A DNA stretch of 64,000 nucleotides from Nocardia fluminea (GCF_002846365.1 NZ_PJMW01000002.1:1674001-1738000); one strand, 5' to 3'. Positions 22,027 through 30,227 are shown, numbered from the stretch's first letter. Translations and numbers: made by a program. Notes: generated by a model not told the origin, from the letters alone.

Positions 22027-22066
22027 CCTCGAGGAATCCACAGGAATTCCTCGAGGAATCCACAGG
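22027..22066. repeat. oriC iteron pair B (18 bp, 22-bp period)
   Basis: CCTCGAGGAATCCACAGG occurs identically at 22027-22044 and 22049-22066, again 22 bp apart. Each copy is preceded by ATTC, extending the palindrome to ATTCCTCGAGGAAT. The pair abuts the dnaA terminator. Confidence 0.92.
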
Positions 22067-22068
22067 GC

Positions 22069-22103
22069 AAAAAAGAACACCGCCCCAGGTCAGGGCGGTG
22101 TTC
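22069..22103 (-). terminator. Rho-independent terminator of dnaA
   Basis: GAACACCGCCC (22075-22085) pairs perfectly with GGGCGGTGTTC (22093-22103). On the dnaA strand the hairpin is followed by six T (22069-22074). It begins 17 nt after the dnaA stop and seals the gene from oriC. Confidence 0.92.
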
Positions 22104-22119
22104 AGGGTTGGGGATGAAA

Positions 22120-24405
22120 TCAGCGGGAGCGCTGTTTGATTCGGGCTGTGAGTTCTTGGACCTGGTCGTAGACCCGGCGGCGCTCGGTCATCTCCTTGCG
22201 CACTTTTTTCTCGGCGTACATCACCGTGGTGTGGTCCCGGCCGAACGCCTGCCCGATCTTGGGCAGCGACAGATCGGTGAGCTCACGGCACAGGTACATC
22301 GCGATCTGCCGGGCCTGGGCCAGCGGGCGCGCCTTGCCCGGCCCGGTCAGCTCCTCGAGCGTGGTGTTGAAATACTCGGCGGTGACGGCCATGATCGTCG
22401 CCGCGTTGATCTCGAGCGCCGCGGTGTCGGGCATCAGGTCGCGCAGCACGACCTCGGCCAGCGAGAGATCGAGCGGCTGACCGTTGAGCGAGGCGAACGC
22501 CGTCACCCGGATCAGCGCACCCTCGAGTTCGCGGATATTGCGCTCCACCCGGCTCGCGATCAACTCGAGCACATCGTGGGGCACATCGAGCCGGTCCATC
22601 CGCGCCTTCTTGCGCAGAATCGCGATGCGAGTCTCCAGCTCAGGCGGCTGCACATCGGTGATCAGGCCCCACTCGAAGCGAGTCCGCAGCCGTTCCTCCA
22701 GGGTGGCCAGCTGCTTGGGCGGGCGATCCGAGGACACCACGATCTGCTTGTTCGCGTTGTGCAGGGTGTTGAAGGTGTGGAAGAACTCCTCCTGGATGCC
22801 TTCCTTGCCCTCGATGAACTGGATGTCGTCGACCAGCAGGATGTCGGTCTCGCGGTAGCGGCGCTTGAACGCGACCTTGCGGTCGTCGCGCAGGCTGTTG
22901 ATGAAGTCGTTGGTGAATTCCTCGGTCGAGACGTACTTCACCCGCATGCCGGGAAACAGCCGCTGCGCGTAGTGACCGGCCGCGTGCAACAGGTGGGTTT
23001 TACCCAATCCCGAAGCGCCCCAGACGAACAGCGGGTTGTAGGCGCGCGCCGGTGCCTCCGCGATGGCGACCGCCGCAGCATGCGCGAACCGGTTGGACGC
23101 GCCGATGACGAAGGTCTCGAACGTGTACTTGGCATTGAGACTGGCCGACGACGAGGACTGCGGCGGCGCCTCGGGCGACTTGCTGAAATAGGTCGGCCAG
23201 TTGTTGCGGTTGCTGACCACGGGTTCGTCGTCGGACGGCTGCGCACCCGGCTGACCAGGGAACGGCTTGTCCTGGCCCTCGGTATTCGGCTCCTCGGCAC
23301 GAGCGGCGGCGGGCTCCTCGGACGGCCTGCCCCGATTCGGCGCGCGCTGCGGCGCCGGCTCGGGTGTGAACAGCGACTCCTGGCCGGAGTGGTCGCGGCG
23401 CGGTGCCGCGGCTTGCTCACGCCGGGCGGGCGGTGCGGTCTCGGGGACCCGCTGGTCCGGCCGCGCGCCACGGAACTCACCGCGCCCGCCGAACTCGGCG
23501 CCGGGATAGTCGGGTACCGGGTAGGTCCCGGTGGGTTCGAAATCGGTGCCGGGGAACTCGTTGCGGTCGCCCTGGTACTCGGCAGGCTGACTGAAATCGG
23601 ACGATACCTGCTGGTACTCGGGCTGCTGACCGTATTCCGAGGGCGGCTGCTTGTACTCCGGCTGCTGGCCGTACTCCGACGGTGCCTGCTGGTACTCGGG
23701 CTGCTGGCCGAATTCCGGTGGGTTCTGCTGGTACTCCGGCTGTTGCTGGTATTCGGGCTTTTGCTGCTGGTACTCCGGTTCGGCCGGGTACTCGCGGTGC
23801 CCCGCGTAGTCGTTGCGCTCGCCGTACTCGCCGGCCTGCCCGGGGTACTCGCGGCCGCCGTAGCTGCTCGGGTACTCGCCGTTGACCGGATAGTCGGGGG
23901 ACGACTGATAGTCGTTGCCGTACTCGCCGCCCTGGACGGGGTACTCGCCCGCGCCGTACCGCGGCCTGCCGTACTCACCACGGGCGGCGTAATCGGGAAC
24001 ACTGAAATCGGGACCGGGATAACCGGCGGGCGGGCGCACCTGCTCGCGCGGACGCTCCGGCCTGCTCGTCATCCTGGCGTGCCGGGGCGAACTACCGGCC
24101 CGCTCCCCCGCGGCCGGGCTCGGCGCGGCGATGCGCACCCCGAGTCCTTCCACCTGGGGACCGAGCCGACGGCCGAGCGATCGCAGGATCGGCTCGCGCA
24201 GATCACGCTCGATCGCCTCCTGTGCCAGCGAGGACGGGACCGACAGCAACGCGAAACCCTGCGCGACGGTGAGTGGCTTCACCAGCTTCAACCAGGCCTG
24301 CTGCGCGCGACTCACCGCGGGAATGGCGCCGTCGGCAGAGCCGGTGGTGAGCTCGGCAACCACCTCCGGCCACACTGTGGCCAGCACGTTCTGCTCGTCG
24401 TCCAT
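22120..24405 (-). CDS. dnaA: Chromosomal replication initiator DnaA with very long linker
   Basis: DnaA binds boxes in oriC, opens DNA and loads helicase. Domain I covers about residues 1-95, domain III has Walker A GASGLGKT at 463-470 and Walker [10 protein letters not shown], and domain IV ends with the DnaA-box signature [14 protein letters not shown]. The start ATG at 24405 has GGAGGAC 7 nt upstream; the frame is open to 24723. At 761 aa it is about 250 aa longer than the mycobacterial protein. The excess is domain II (about 97-425), whose part 129-310 is dominated by Tyr, Gln, Pro and Glu in repeats such as QQPEYQQ and SEYGQQPEY. Core residues look intact, so initiation should be normal. 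Confidence 0.98.
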
Positions 24406-24840
24406 ACAGCGTCCTCCCCGGACCGGTTTGTTGGGGCCCACGGCCTTCGCGCACGCCGGAAAGCACCCGCGAACAGGTGTGATCCAGTGATCGTGCGTAC
24501 AACCGAAGCCGGTTCGAACGCTGTGGCCCGGTGATCGGCGGACTACGGCGCGGGCACCGACGGCCTTACGAATATGCCACTGCGGCCGTCTGTCCACATA
24601 ATTATCCACAGATGTGGACAAACCTGGGGATAAAGGAATTCTGCCAGCGTGTGGCAGTGAATGGGGCTGGACCTGCGGTTCTTCAGCAATCCCCCGGCTA
24701 CAGAGGTTAGCTGGCCGGGCCACACAACGCCAGGGGTGTGGAAGAACTCACGAAAAGTGGCCGCATGCGTCACTGCTGCCCGGGCGTGTCGTGCCTGGTC
24801 GGGCCGGGCCGAGGCGGCGTCGAGGCGTCCGGTAGCCTTG
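24406..24840. promoter_or_regulatory. dnaA upstream region
   Basis: This part of the 651-bp spacer between dnaA and rpmH holds the dnaA leader and the DnaA-box cluster at 24590-24621. CTGCCA (24641-24646) can pair with TGGCAG further on as a small hairpin. No frame looks coding. A dnaA promoter probably overlaps the boxes, but I cannot point to a well-spaced -35/-10 pair. Confidence 0.55.
24590..24621. promoter_or_regulatory. Three DnaA boxes upstream of dnaA
   Basis: CTGTCCACA (24590-24598), TTATCCACA (24602-24610) and TGTGGACAA (24613-24621, reverse) lie within 32 bp, the last two perfect and facing each other. They are about 185 bp upstream of the dnaA start, suited to autoregulation or to a second origin element. 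Confidence 0.8.
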
Positions 24841-24875
24841 ACCCTGTGCCGGTGACAGGTACGTGGGGGTCGAGT

Positions 24876-24904
24876 TTGACCCGTCCCGTCGGGATAAGTA
24901 CCCT
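24876..24904 (+). promoter_or_regulatory. Probable rpmH promoter
   Basis: TTGACC (24876-24881) and TACCCT (24899-24904) are separated by 17 bp, fitting a primary sigma-factor promoter and giving a leader of about 145 nt before rpmH. A second TTGACC about 40 bp upstream may mark another promoter. Confidence 0.5.
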
Positions 24905-25056
24905 CGTACAGTCACCCCTTGGCGCGGTTGGCGGCTGTCTGCTGCACACCGATCGCCAAGGCAATCTGTGCGTAGACCGCGGTCCGCAGCGCAGACAAAT
25001 CATTTGTACAGACTTCGGGCGCCGAATGGTGCCCACCTACTACAGGAGTGTTGACC

Positions 25057-25200
25057 GTGGCCAAGGGCAAGCGGACGTTCCAGCCGAACAACCGTCGTCG
25101 GGCGCGCGTCCACGGCTTCCGTCTCCGGATGCGGACCCGTGCGGGCCGCGCCATCGTTGCGGCGCGTCGCCGTAAGGGCCGTACCGAACTGACTGCCTGA
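25057..25200 (+). CDS. rpmH: 50S ribosomal protein L34
   Basis: The 47-aa basic protein starts with the L34 signature [20 protein letters not shown] and continues [19 protein letters not shown], nearly identical to mycobacterial L34. It starts at GTG with AGGAG 9 nt upstream; an in-frame GTG at 25048 is too close to the ribosome site. The gene heads the rightward cluster with rnpA, as in most bacteria. Confidence 0.98.
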   Translation: MAKGKRTFQPNNRRRARVHGFRLRMRTRAGRAIVAARRRKGRTELTA

Positions 25201-25222
25201 TCGCGCGTAGTCGGACGCTCGG

Positions 25223-25642
25223 GTGTTGCCTGAGCCGTATCGGTTGCACCACCGTGCCGAATTCTCCCGCACGGTGCGCCGCGGTCAGCGAATCGGGAGG
25301 CGAGATCTCGTCGTACACGCGCTCACGCACGCGTACGACGATGTCGCCGACGGCGATTCCCTGGTCCGCGTAGGCGGTCCTCGGTTCGGACTGATTGTGA
25401 GCAAGGCGGTGGGAAACGCGGTGGTTCGCCACCGGGTGGCCCGCCGCCTGCGTCATATGTGCGCCCAGGTGGTCGATGAACTACCGGTCGGCACCGATGT
25501 CGTGATCCGGGCCCTGCCCGGCGCCGCCACCGCTGATTCCGTCGAGTTGTTGCGCCAGCTGCGCACCGGTCTGCGCAAGCTCGGCTTGCGCGGAGAACCG
25601 GAGTTCGCGCTCGGTCGCACCTCGGCCGGTGAACGGCGATGA
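25223..25642 (+). CDS. rnpA: Ribonuclease P protein component
   Basis: The 139-aa basic protein binds the RNase P RNA and helps remove 5' leaders of tRNA precursors. It has the RNR motif region (VVRHRVARRLRHMC around residues 68-81) and the FGLIVSKAVGNAVVRHRV core. Start is GTG at 25223, with a TTG codon directly after it. It lies 22 nt after rpmH and its stop overlaps yidD in an ATGA. Confidence 0.96.
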   Translation: MLPEPYRLHHRAEFSRTVRRGQRIGRRDLVVHALTHAYDDVADGDSLVRVGGPRFGLIVSKAVGNAVVRHRVARRLRHMCAQVVDELPVGTDVVIRALPGAATADSVELLRQLRTGLRKLGLRGEPEFALGRTSAGERR

Positions 25643-25938
25643 GGACCTTGACCCGCCTGCCCGCGAAAGCTCTGATCGCGCTGATCGAGCTCTACCGGAC
25701 CTACGTCTCCCCCACCCGGATGCCGATCTGCCGGTTCACCCCCACCTGCAGTGAGTACGCGGTGACTGCCTTGCGTACCCGCGGGTTGGTCGTCGGATCG
25801 GCACTGACGGTCGTGCGGCTCGCGAAATGCGCGCCCTGGCACCCTGGAGGGTGGGATCCCGTGCCTGAGCGCGGGTCGAATGCCTGCACAAAGTCATCGC
25901 CCGCGCTGATCGGCGATACGAACGACGGGAGTACCTAG
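25639..25938 (+). CDS. yidD: Membrane protein insertion efficiency factor YidD
   Basis: The 99-aa protein has the YidD hallmarks: an amphipathic N-terminal helix ([14 protein letters not shown]), three cysteines in [13 protein letters not shown] and KCAPW, and the HPGGWDPVP motif. YidD sits at the inner face of the membrane and aids YidC-dependent insertion. It overlaps rnpA by 4 nt and precedes yidC by 4 nt. The C-terminal 20 residues are variable. Confidence 0.95.
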   Translation: MRTLTRLPAKALIALIELYRTYVSPTRMPICRFTPTCSEYAVTALRTRGLVVGSALTVVRLAKCAPWHPGGWDPVPERGSNACTKSSPALIGDTNDGST

Positions 25939-25942
25939 AGCC

Positions 25943-27022
25943 GTGCTCGACATCATCTATTGGCCGGTATCCGCAATTCTGTGGTTCTGGCACAAGGCCT
26001 TCGGCTTTGTGTTCGGACCTGACAGCGGCCTCACGTGGGCACTGGCGATCGTGTTCCTCGTGTTCACGCTGCGCCTGGTGCTGTACAAGCCGTTCGTCAA
26101 GCAGGTACGTACAACCAAACAGATGCAAGAGCTGCAGCCTCAGATCAAGGAGCTGCAGAAGAAGTACAAGAACGACCGCGAGACCATGGCGAAGGAGATG
26201 CAGAAGCTCCAGAAGGAGCACGGCTTCAACCCGCTCATGGGCTGCCTGCCGGTCCTGGTGCAGGTGCCGGTCTTCCTCGGTCTGTTCCACGTGCTGCGCT
26301 CGTTCAACCGGACCGGCAGCGGCTGGGGCCAGTTGGACATGTCCAACTACGACAACGCCCACACCGCGAACTACATCTTCAGCGCGACGGATGTGCAGTC
26401 TTTCCTGAGCGCCCGCATCTTCGGTGCGCCAATCGCCGCCTTCATCACCGCGCCGACCGAAGAGCTGGAAGCGTTCGCCGAGTGGGGCGGCACGCCGACC
26501 AAGCTCAGCATCGCGCTCGTCGCTGTGCCGCTGATGATCATCGCCGGTCTGGCGACCCACTTCAACGCTCGCGCCTCGGTGCAGCGGCAGACACCCGAAG
26601 CCGCCGCCAACCCGCAGGCCGCCATCATGAACAAGCTGTCGCTGTGGGTCTTCCCGCTCGGCGTGATGGTCGGTGGCCCCTTCCTGATGATCGGCATCCT
26701 GATCTACTGGGTGGCCAACAACATCTGGACCTACGGACAGCAGCACCTGGTGTTCGGCCGGATGGAAAAGGAAGAGGAAGAGCGCAAGCAGAAGAAGTTG
26801 GAGCTGCGGTCGCAGAACGCGCCCAAGCCCGGTGCCAAGCCGGTCGACGTCCGTAAGAAGCAGGACGCTCCGGCCGTTGATGACGCGCCGTCGGCGAACG
26901 GCACCGCGGCGACCAACGGCACCCCCAAACAGTCGGCCAAGCAGGGCGGTGGCAAGCGCAGGCCCGGCGGGCAGCAGCGGCCGGGCAACCGTGGCCGTGC
27001 GAACCAGAAGCGTAAGCGCTGA
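25943..27022 (+). CDS. yidC: Membrane protein insertase YidC
   Basis: The 359-aa insertase has the Gram-positive YidC pattern: an N-terminal helix, a helix [21 protein letters not shown] bearing the functional arginine, a long charged cytoplasmic coiled hairpin ([32 protein letters not shown]), then helices around [41 protein letters not shown] and [31 protein letters not shown]. The C-terminal 90 residues are highly basic with KKQ and [17 protein letters not shown], suited to ribosome contact. Start is a GTG. Confidence 0.97.
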   Translation: MLDIIYWPVSAILWFWHKAFGFVFGPDSGLTWALAIVFLVFTLRLVLYKPFVKQVRTTKQMQELQPQIKELQKKYKNDRETMAKEMQKLQKEHGFNPLMGCLPVLVQVPVFLGLFHVLRSFNRTGSGWGQLDMSNYDNAHTANYIFSATDVQSFLSARIFGAPIAAFITAPTEELEAFAEWGGTPTKLSIALVAVPLMIIAGLATHFNARASVQRQTPEAAANPQAAIMNKLSLWVFPLGVMVGGPFLMIGILIYWVANNIWTYGQQHLVFGRMEKEEEERKQKKLELRSQNAPKPGAKPVDVRKKQDAPAVDDAPSANGTAATNGTPKQSAKQGGGKRRPGGQQRPGNRGRANQKRKR

Positions 27023-27047
27023 GACGCGATCGGATAGAGGGAATCCA

Positions 27048-27584
27048 ATGACTGTTGAGACCGAGACCGACGGAGGGGACGCCACTGTGGCGACGACTGC
27101 TGTTGACGTCGTGAACGACGCCGAAGAAGCGTTGATCGAAGAGGGCGAGATCGCCGGCGACTACCTCGAGCAGCTACTCGACGTGCTCGACTTCGATGGC
27201 GATATCGACCTCGATGTCGAGGGCGACCGCGCCATCGTGAGCATCGACGGCGGCCGTGATCTGACCAAGCTCGTCGGGCGCAATGGTGAAGTGCTCGACG
27301 CACTGCAGGAGCTGACCCGGCTCGCCGTGCAGCAGGCGACCGGCGTGCGTAGCCGGCTGATGCTCGATGTGGCCGGCTGGCGTGCGCAGCGCCGCGCCGA
27401 CCTGAGCGAGATCGGTGTCGCCGCCGCGAAGCGGGTGCTCGAGTCGGGCGCACCCGAAGCGCTGTCCGCGATGACTCCGTTCGAGCGCAAGATCGTGCAC
27501 GACGCTGTCGCCGATATCGACGGTGTGGCGAGCGAGAGCGAAGGCGTCGAGCCGAATCGTCACGTGGTGGTCGTGCCCGAGTAG
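27048..27584 (+). CDS. jag: Jag/KhpB RNA-binding protein
   Basis: The 178-aa protein has an acidic N-terminus, a KH domain (about 40-105, with LTKLVGRNGEVLDALQELTRLAV carrying the GxxG-type loop GRNG) and an R3H domain (about 110-170, with MTPFERKIVHDAVAD supplying the Arg and His). KhpB proteins bind RNA with KhpA and influence cell division. The ATG at 27048 with AGAGGG upstream fixes the start; the frame is open to 26832 inside yidC. Place after yidC is conserved. A good terminator follows. Confidence 0.94.
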   Translation: MTVETETDGGDATVATTAVDVVNDAEEALIEEGEIAGDYLEQLLDVLDFDGDIDLDVEGDRAIVSIDGGRDLTKLVGRNGEVLDALQELTRLAVQQATGVRSRLMLDVAGWRAQRRADLSEIGVAAAKRVLESGAPEALSAMTPFERKIVHDAVADIDGVASESEGVEPNRHVVVVPE

Positions 27585-27620
27585 GCTGACTTCCGCCGTA
27601 ACCACGAACACTGTGATTAG

Positions 27621-27648
27621 GCCTCCGGTCTCGGACCGGGGGCTTTTT
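27621..27648 (+). terminator. Terminator after jag
   Basis: GCCTCCGGTC (27621-27630) pairs with GACCGGGGGC (27634-27643), one wobble, followed by TTTTT (27644-27648). It ends the rpmH-jag transcription unit just before rsmG. Confidence 0.9.
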
Positions 27649-27668
27649 CATTGCCATCACTCGGAAGG

Positions 27669-28415
27669 ATGTTTCACGTGGAACGAGAACTGGGTGCGCC
27701 GTCCGACGAGCTGGAACCGCCCGCCGCCGCTGCCCGCGTGTTCGGTGACCGCTTGGACATCGCCCGGCGCTACTGCGCGGCGCTGGCGACAGCCGGTGTG
27801 GAACGTGGCCTCATCGGTCCCCGCGAGGTGCCCCGGCTGTGGGAGCGTCACATTCTCAACTGCGCTGTCATCGGCGAGCTGATCGACGAGGGCACTTCGG
27901 TTGTCGATATCGGCAGCGGTGCCGGACTTCCCGGCATCCCCCTCGCGATCGCTCGGCCCGACCTTCGCATCACGCTCGTGGAACCACTGTTGCGCCGGAC
28001 GATCTTCCTGAGTGAGTTCATCGAAGAAGCCGGGTTGGATGTCACGGTGGTCCGCGGTCGTGCGGAGCAGTCCGGGGTGATCAAGGAAGCGGGCGGCGCG
28101 GATGTTGTTACTTCGCGGGCGGTGGCTCCGCTCGCCAAACTCGCTCACTGGTCGCTCCCCCTTCTCCGTGATCACGGACGCATGCTTGCTCTCAAAGGAA
28201 CAAGCGCTGCTGAAGAACTCGAGCGTGACGGTGCTGAGTTGATTCGTGACGGTGCTACTGATCTCCGTGTTGTCGGGTGTGGTGCCGGCATTGTGGAAAT
28301 TCCTACGCTTGTCATCAGTGCCGAGCTACTCCCCCGTGCGGAGCGTCCTACTCGTCGTAGTGAGCGGAAAGCTGCCGGGGTGGAGAAGAAGGCTCGGAAG
28401 CGTCGCGAATCCTGA
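27669..28415 (+). CDS. rsmG: 16S rRNA (guanine-527-N7) methyltransferase
   Basis: The product methylates G527 of 16S rRNA using S-adenosylmethionine; loss gives low-level streptomycin resistance. The SAM motif [20 protein letters not shown] lies near residues 81-100, with [15 protein letters not shown] and GRAEQ downstream. The frame is open from 27651. Two starts are plausible: ATG at 27669, almost touching GGAAGG, and GTG at 27678, which stands 9 nt after GGAAGG and is better spaced. Both lie inside a parS-like site. The C-terminal tail is basic ([19 protein letters not shown]). Confidence 0.95.
   Translation: MFHVERELGAPSDELEPPAAAARVFGDRLDIARRYCAALATAGVERGLIGPREVPRLWERHILNCAVIGELIDEGTSVVDIGSGAGLPGIPLAIARPDLRITLVEPLLRRTIFLSEFIEEAGLDVTVVRGRAEQSGVIKEAGGADVVTSRAVAPLAKLAHWSLPLLRDHGRMLALKGTSAAEELERDGAELIRDGATDLRVVGCGAGIVEIPTLVISAELLPRAERPTRRSERKAAGVEKKARKRRES
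27670..27685. promoter_or_regulatory. parS: parS-like site across the rsmG start
   Basis: TGTTTCACGTGGAACG keeps the invariant CACGTG centre and differs from the perfect palindrome at two outer bases. It covers both candidate start codons of rsmG, about 5.6 kb from oriC. ParB binding here would sit on the translation start region at the DNA level. Confidence 0.88.
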
Positions 28416-28552
28416 TCGGGTTGAAATTTCCTTTTGCTTGGCGGGGTTGGGTGTTTCGTAACGTGACGAATCTTGGGGAGGGTTGTTGTATGGGGTTGGG
28501 GTGGGTCTGTTTTTGGTAGTTGGGGTGGGGTGTTGTGTTTGGGGAGTGGAAG

Positions 28553-28568
28553 TGTTTCACGTGGAACG
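28553..28568. promoter_or_regulatory. parS: parS-like site in the G/T-rich island
   Basis: TGTTTCACGTGGAACG is identical over 16 bp to the site at 27670, in the same orientation, 883 bp away and in non-coding DNA. Confidence 0.9.
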
Positions 28569-28879
28569 CGTTGCGGCTTCCCTTCCTTCATTGTTGATCG
28601 GATATTTGTGGGGGTCGTGCGGAGTTCGGTAGTTGAACCGACTTCGTGGCGGATCGCTCGCTCGTCTTGTTCGCAAGCTCTTGGTGGTTGAGTGTGTGAC
28701 TGAGATGCGTCAGCAGCTCTGTCGAAGGTGAGTGAGCTGAGCGCCAGTGTCTGGGGAGCATTGGGCGGTGACTTGGGTTGTGTTCTGTGGGATCGGATCT
28801 TTGGTTCGACGGTAGGGGTGATCGTTGGGTGCGGTCTGCTGGGTGGGTGATGCGGGGGGTGTTCTCCACTGGACTCAGG

Positions 28880-28953
28880 GGTGGCTGGGTGGTGGGAAGG
28901 TGCGGGTGATGGTGGCTGGGTGGTGGGAAGTGTGCGGTGTGATGGTGGCTGGG
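28880..28953. repeat. Direct repeats of a G-rich 20-mer
   Basis: GGTGGCTGGGTGGTGGGAAG occurs at 28880-28899 and 28911-28930, 31 bp apart, with a third partial copy (first 10 bp) at 28944-28953. The G-runs could form quadruplexes on the + strand. Confidence 0.85.
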
Positions 28954-29017
28954 ATTTGGGTGGTTGGTAGTCCCAGGGGGTTTGACGCTGTGTTTATTGG
29001 CGCGCTGGCGCGCGCGT

Positions 29018-29108
29018 GTCCGCGGCCCTGAGGGCCGCCGGTTAGCGCTCGAGACTCGCGCCTGCGGCGCATGCGCTTCGAGCGCTAACCGGCGACCCGG
29101 CCGCGGAC
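29018..29108. repeat. Nested palindrome beside the insertion element
   Basis: An outer 10-bp stem (29018-29027 with 29099-29108, GTCCGCGGCC) encloses an inner perfect 16-bp stem (29037-29052 with 29078-29093, GCCGGTTAGCGCTCGA), and the 25-nt tip contains the palindrome CGCATGCG. Its regular form suggests a mobile or repetitive palindromic element rather than a terminator, as no T-run or upstream gene is present. Confidence 0.8.
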
Positions 29109-29132
29109 CGGCCACTGCGTGGCCGCCGCTCC

Positions 29133-30123
29133 CTAGGTGTGTTGGCCCGTGAGGTTAGGAACGCGGCTGGCTGGTGGGTGCCCACCGAGCGCGGTGTGGC
29201 CGCGGTGATGATTGTAGGTATGGAGCCACTGGGTGAACGCGGCTCGACGTTCGGCCTCTGACCGGTAAGGGCGGGCGTAGGCCCACTCATCGACAAGGGT
29301 GCGGTTGAATCGTTCGACCTTGCCGTTGGTCTGTGGCCGGTAAGGCCGGGTTCGTTTGTGGGTGATCGCGGCCGCGGTCATCGCCTCGGCCCAGGGCTTG
29401 GATCGGTAGCAAGGACCGTTATCGGTCAGGACCCTGCGGACTGTTATTCCGTTGGTAGAGAAGAACTTCTGGGCCCGTCGCCAGAACCCGACGGCGGTTT
29501 CCTTGCGTTCGTCGGCCAGGATCTCGGTGTAGGCCAGGCGGGAATGATCATCGATGGCGTTGTGGAGATAGCTGTAACCGAGATGACCACGACCACTGCT
29601 GTCGAGGGTCTTGTTCACCGATCGGGCGCGGTTGGCGCGCCCTAGTTTTTGGCCCACCACCCGGGCGCCGCCGCCATCGGGGATATTGCCCAGCTTCTTG
29701 ATGTCGACGTGGACCAGATCGCCGGGGTTGTCGTGTTCGTAGCGGCGGATCGGGGTGCCGGTCGTGCGGTCGAGCCAGCGCAGACGAGCTAGTTTGTAGC
29801 GGGTCAAGACCCGGTGCACTGTCGAGGGATTCAGGCCGAGGAGGTAGGCGATCCGTGCTGGCCCCCACCGGTGCAGGACCCGGATCTTGATGATGCGGCG
29901 TTCGGTGCGGGTCGGTGTTCGGGTCGGGCTGTGGTGAGGGCGTGAGGACCGATCGGTCATGGCTTCGACGCCGTGTTGTCGGTAGCGGTCGGCCCATCGG
30001 GCGGCGGTGGTGGGTGAGACCTGGAACCGTTCGGCCGCCCTGCGTAAGGGCCAGCCGTCGTCGATGACAGCGGGCGAGTCGTAGACGTCCGAGTTCGGTC
30101 AGGGGTGCATTACGGTGTGTCAC
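29133..30123 (-). pseudogene. Frameshifted IS481-type DDE transposase
   Basis: The main frame from the ATG at 29960 encodes 275 aa with an HTH (LLGLNPSTVHRVLTRYKL), the rve integrase core (DLVHVDIKKLGN, AIDDHSRLAYTEIL, VLTDNGPCYRS, RPYRPQTNGKVERFNRTL) and therefore the DDE residues. The natural N-terminus starts at the GTG at 30123 (THRNAPLTELGRLRLARC), but the frame shifts after RC: the sequence IDDGWPLRRAAERFQVSPTTAARWADRYRQHGVEA continues in the other frame with no start codon. A 2-nt loss restores the reading if TGTC was TGTGTC. The stop TAG lies in the duplicated target, outside the element. Confidence 0.85.
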
Positions 30124-30227
30124 TGAAGACCTCCGTGGTGGTTGCGTTCCTAGACAGCTCGCATCTCACTCGGAGGTCTTCGCTATGTCAGCTCGCCACG
30201 CCGTTTCTAACCTCTGTGGTCAACACA
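29138..30227 (-). mobile_element. IS481-type insertion sequence
   Basis: The element of about 1090 bp has imperfect terminal inverted repeats of 26 bp with 21 matches (left end TGTGTTGGCCCGTGAGGTTA at 29138; right end mirror ending at 30227) and is flanked by CCTAGG duplications. It carries one transposase gene reading leftwards, frameshifted near its 5' end. Size, ends and transposase type fit the IS481 family. It interrupts the G/T-rich island between rsmG and parA. Confidence 0.92.

Larger units (their letters stand above)
21335..22119. other. oriC: Chromosomal replication origin oriC (dnaA-dnaN spacer)
   Basis: The 785-bp spacer between dnaA and dnaN is the usual origin location in Mycobacteriales. 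It contains a perfect DnaA box TGTGGACAA (21946-21954) and many weaker ones: TTTCCACAC (21571), TGTGGAATC (21634), TGTGGATTT (21643), TTGTTCACA (21799) and TGTGGATGA (21937). An AT-richer stretch with TTTTAAAA lies around 21585-21630 and is the best candidate for the unwinding element. Eighteen-bp iterons made of a CTCGAG palindrome joined to a weak DnaA box are ordered across the right half. Function is inferred from position and motifs. Confidence 0.9.
28416..29137. other. G/T-biased non-coding stretch left of the insertion element
   Basis: The + strand here is extremely rich in G and T, with runs such as GGGGAGGG and TTGGGGTGGGG, and no frame shows the third-position GC pattern of genes nearby. 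It contains a parS-like site (28553), a 20-bp direct repeat (28880 and 28911) and a nested palindrome (29018-29108). The island continues to the right of the IS481-type insertion. Confidence 0.7.

Noticed and set aside
21841..22066. oriC 18-mers as a CRISPR or IS end repeats
   Set aside because: Spacing of 22 bp, position between dnaA and dnaN and embedded DnaA boxes fit origin iterons instead.
28880..28953. Possible CRISPR array from regularly spaced repeats
   Set aside because: Only two full copies, with an 11-bp spacer, both G-rich like their surroundings; no cas genes.
29018..29108. Nested palindrome as a rho-independent terminator
   Set aside because: No gene ends nearby, no T-run, and the tip is too large and itself structured.
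28588..29115. Pro/His/Thr-rich 175-codon frame opposite the G/T-rich island
   Set aside because: Its composition only reflects the complement of G/T-rich DNA; no ribosome site or third-position signal.
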